Positions 5,373-5,715 of a stretch of 5,715 bases of DNA are shown here, piece after piece. The notes under the pieces are model-generated. The model was not told the origin of the DNA. It saw only the letters and a program-made list of their open reading frames with translations, and did not search any database. The DNA is taken from contig JAHEOA010000086.1 in NCBI GenBank assembly GCA_018609825.1, positions 1-5,715 of the forward strand. Direction: 5' to 3'. Origin of the DNA: Candidatus Bipolaricaulota bacterium. Its GTDB lineage: Bacteria; Bipolaricaulota; Bipolaricaulia; RBG-16-55-9. The translations under genes were made by a program, and so were the position numbers. Numbering within the stretch: position 1 is the first letter of the stretch; every line of letters starts with the position of its first letter.

Positions 5373-5715
5373 TCACTTGACGCCCCAAAGATAGGCGTGG
5401 GCATCACGAGACACGCCTTTGCCGGACGCCACGAGCGGCTTCAAGTGGTCGGTCAGTTGCTGGATTTCACCCTCGGTCAGTGCCTCGCGCATCGCCGCTT
5501 CCATGGTGGGCAGCTTCGGATTGGGGGCGAAGTTGAGGAACGCCTCCCATGCCATGGACTCGATGGTCGGGGCAATATCGACCTCGTATCGCAGGTGAAT
5601 CTCCGCAAATCCCGCCTCTTCGGCCAGCTTGAGCAGGTCGCGCTCGTCGAAGTTGAGCATGGGGTCGTCCTCGGGCGACTGATAGCGTATGAATACGGCT
5701 TTCACCTTCTCGGCC
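5373..5715 (-). CDS. SAM-dependent methyltransferase, C-terminal part (partial)
   Basis: The frame enters from the right edge and ends at the TGA at 5373-5375, giving 113 visible residues. The tail contains PMLNFDERDLLKLAEEAGFAE, then a WEAFLNFAPNPKLPTMEAAM segment, and ends VSRDAHAYLWGVK. The 'DERDLL.LAE.AGF' helix followed by a beta strand (EIHLRYEV) and the closing 'AYLW.VK' are characteristic of the C-terminal half of class I (Rossmann-fold, Methyltransf_11/25-like) methyltransferases. The SAM-binding GxGxG motif would lie off-window, so the assignment rests on the tail. A GTG at 5705 is in frame but lacks a ribosome binding site at usable spacing, and AEK precedes it in the open frame, so it is read as an internal valine. 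The methylated substrate cannot be told. Confidence 0.75.
   Translation of the reverse strand, partial: AEKVKAVFIRYQSPEDDPMLNFDERDLLKLAEEAGFAEIHLRYEVDIAPTIESMAWEAFLNFAPNPKLPTMEAAMREALTEGEIQQLTDHLKPLVASGKGVSRDAHAYLWGVK

Noticed and set aside
5343..5376. GTGACG/CGTCAC inverted repeat around the methyltransferase stop codon
   Set aside because: Six-base arms with a 22-base loop and no T-tract; too weak to call a terminator or operator.
1..5715. CRISPR array, tRNA, rRNA, tmRNA or riboswitch
   Set aside because: No regularly spaced direct repeats and no recognisable conserved RNA motifs were found on reading either strand.

Overview
The window looks like a piece of a GC-rich, free-living bacterial chromosome. 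It carries a signal peptidase I, an HtrA-type envelope protease, a NEW3-domain surface protein paired with an ABC-2-type ATPase, and a class I methyltransferase tail. The style of these proteins (NEW3 protein followed by an ABC ATPase, an HtrA with a 'GADRLVVVGNRQVPIGGDII'-type PDZ loop, a signal peptidase with one membrane span) suggests Chloroflexota, perhaps a Thermomicrobia/Sphaerobacter-like lineage. That placement is an inference from protein flavour only and is weakly held.

Layout. Positions 1-578 (minus) hold the N-terminal two thirds of an ABC transporter ATPase that runs off the left edge. Positions 585-1778 (minus) encode a secreted, C-terminally anchored protein with three Ig-like NEW3-type repeats, six bases upstream of the ATPase; the two form one operon, and a permease gene is expected beyond the left edge. 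Positions 1915-3156 (minus) encode an HtrA/DegP-family serine protease with one PDZ domain. A 178-bp divergent regulatory region (3157-3334) separates it from a plus-strand signal peptidase I (3335-4171), which ends in a strong GC hairpin at 4233-4266.

From 4267 to 5372 the window is gene-poor. It contains one small minus-strand gene (4982-5233) with a near-perfect ribosome binding site, whose frame appears to be broken and then restored by two homopolymer indels. It also contains a nested inverted-repeat structure (4766-4908). At the right edge (5373-5715, minus) is the C-terminal end of a SAM-dependent methyltransferase.

Functionally, the centre is an envelope module: signal peptidase matures exported proteins, HtrA degrades or refolds damaged ones, and the NEW3/ABC pair is probably an export system with an extracytoplasmic Ig-like component. 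The candidate promoters of the NEW3 operon and of the signal peptidase share the same layout (TTCCAA, 16 bp, TAnnAT), which hints at a common sigma factor. The most unusual items are the double-frameshifted small gene and the nested inverted repeat. I did not find a clearly new multi-gene system here.
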